Notes under the pieces: model-generated | The model's database searches: none | Seen by the model: only the letters and a program-made list of their open reading frames with translations | Told to the model about the DNA's origin: nothing | From: Marinibactrum halimedae | GTDB lineage: Bacteria; Pseudomonadota; Gammaproteobacteria; Pseudomonadales; Cellvibrionaceae | Assembly: GCF_021234875.1 (NCBI RefSeq) | Contig: NZ_JAJQVM010000023.1 | Coordinates: 37,772 to 101,771, forward strand | DNA: 64,000 nt | Direction of reading: 5' to 3' | Shown: piece after piece, positions 63,787 through 64,000 of the stretch | Layout: every line of letters begins with the position of its first letter | Numbering within the stretch: position 1 is the stretch's first letter | Translations under genes and position numbers: made by a program

Positions 63787-64000
63787 ATGCTGAAACGTTA
63801 CCGCTCATTTTTTTAGGCTTAATGGGGCTTGCCATTTTTCTCTATGCCATCCTTGATGGGTATGACCTGGGTATTGGCATCCTACTTCCCCTCGGGCCAG
63901 AGCACAAAAAAGATCGGGATACTATGATCGCAAGTATTGGTCCTTTTTGGGATGCTAACGAAACTTGGCTAGTACTCGCGGTGGGTTTACTTTTAATTGC
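63783..64000 (+). CDS. cioB: Cytochrome bd-type oxidase subunit II, N-terminal part only
   Basis: The gene begins at the ATG at 63783, overlapping the cioA TGA (ATGA), and runs off the right edge. The 72 visible residues (LPLIFLGLMGLAIFLYAILDGYDLGIGILLP, then KDRDTMIASIGPFWDANETWLVLAVG) include the DGYDLG and WDANETWLV signatures of CydB/CioB. It pairs with CioA to form the quinol oxidase. Confidence 0.95.
   Translation, partial: MNAETLPLIFLGLMGLAIFLYAILDGYDLGIGILLPLGPEHKKDRDTMIASIGPFWDANETWLVLAVGLLLI

Overview
The window is chromosomal DNA from a gammaproteobacterium, and gene order and protein sequences point to the Pseudomonadales/Oceanospirillales/Cellvibrionales side of the class. The main evidence is the block rne - rluC - sppA - maf - yceD - rpmF - plsX - fabD - fabG - acpP - fabF - pabC - mltG - tmk - holB - pilZ - tatD, with fabH absent from the fab cluster as in Pseudomonas, plus yccA next to tusDCBE. 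Base composition looks moderate to AT-rich. The Ca-binding TSP3-type repeat lipoprotein would suit a marine or surface-living bacterium, but that is inference.

Layout. 1-10.5 kb is accessory: the end of a porin-like protein, a signal-less subtilase next to a protein built from nine 36-residue repeats, two small regulators, a DUF1826 gene behind a Zur-type operator and a hexanucleotide repeat, a small lipoprotein, an Old Yellow Enzyme reductase with a divergent TetR regulator, and a secreted protein of unknown function. 10.6-16.4 kb holds a MexEF-like RND pump with a divergent LysR regulator. 16.6-31.8 kb mixes a secreted CxxCH/lectin-like protein, sulfur genes (a sulfurtransferase, cysB, a TauE-type exporter, a D-cysteine desulfhydrase-like enzyme), a 5'-nucleotidase, an isolated yajC, a GAF-AraC regulator, bcp, mdh and a dimeric dUTPase. 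31.9-53.3 kb is mostly the conserved housekeeping block, interrupted by rluA and a vanZ-like gene between tmk and holB. 53.4-57.1 kb has tRNA-Ser(TGA), yccA, the tusDCBE 2-thiouridine relay, yjbQ, tRNA-Val(TAC) and tRNA-Asp(GTC). 57.4-64 kb has a DUF4126/SHOCT membrane protein, a large TSP3-repeat lipoprotein, and a GbsR-like regulator with a cyanide-insensitive bd-type oxidase (cioAB), preceded by a perfect FNR/ANR-type site; cioB runs off the right edge.

Most unusual points. (1) The repeat-protein/subtilase pair at 0.5-3.7 kb looks like a self-contained, undescribed two-gene unit. (2) Short (11-18 bp) tandem duplications recur through the window, many of them starting at or just after a stop codon, and two have expanded in frame inside genes (holB and the 8.9 kb secreted protein). 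(3) A (ACAACT)n tract sits between a Zur-type operator and the DUF1826 gene, whose protein carries an HxD...H...R pattern suggestive of an Fe(II)-dependent oxygenase.

Limits. All calls come from reading the sequence and its translations. No database search, profile search, folding or expression data were available, so family names rest on recognised motifs and remembered family architecture.
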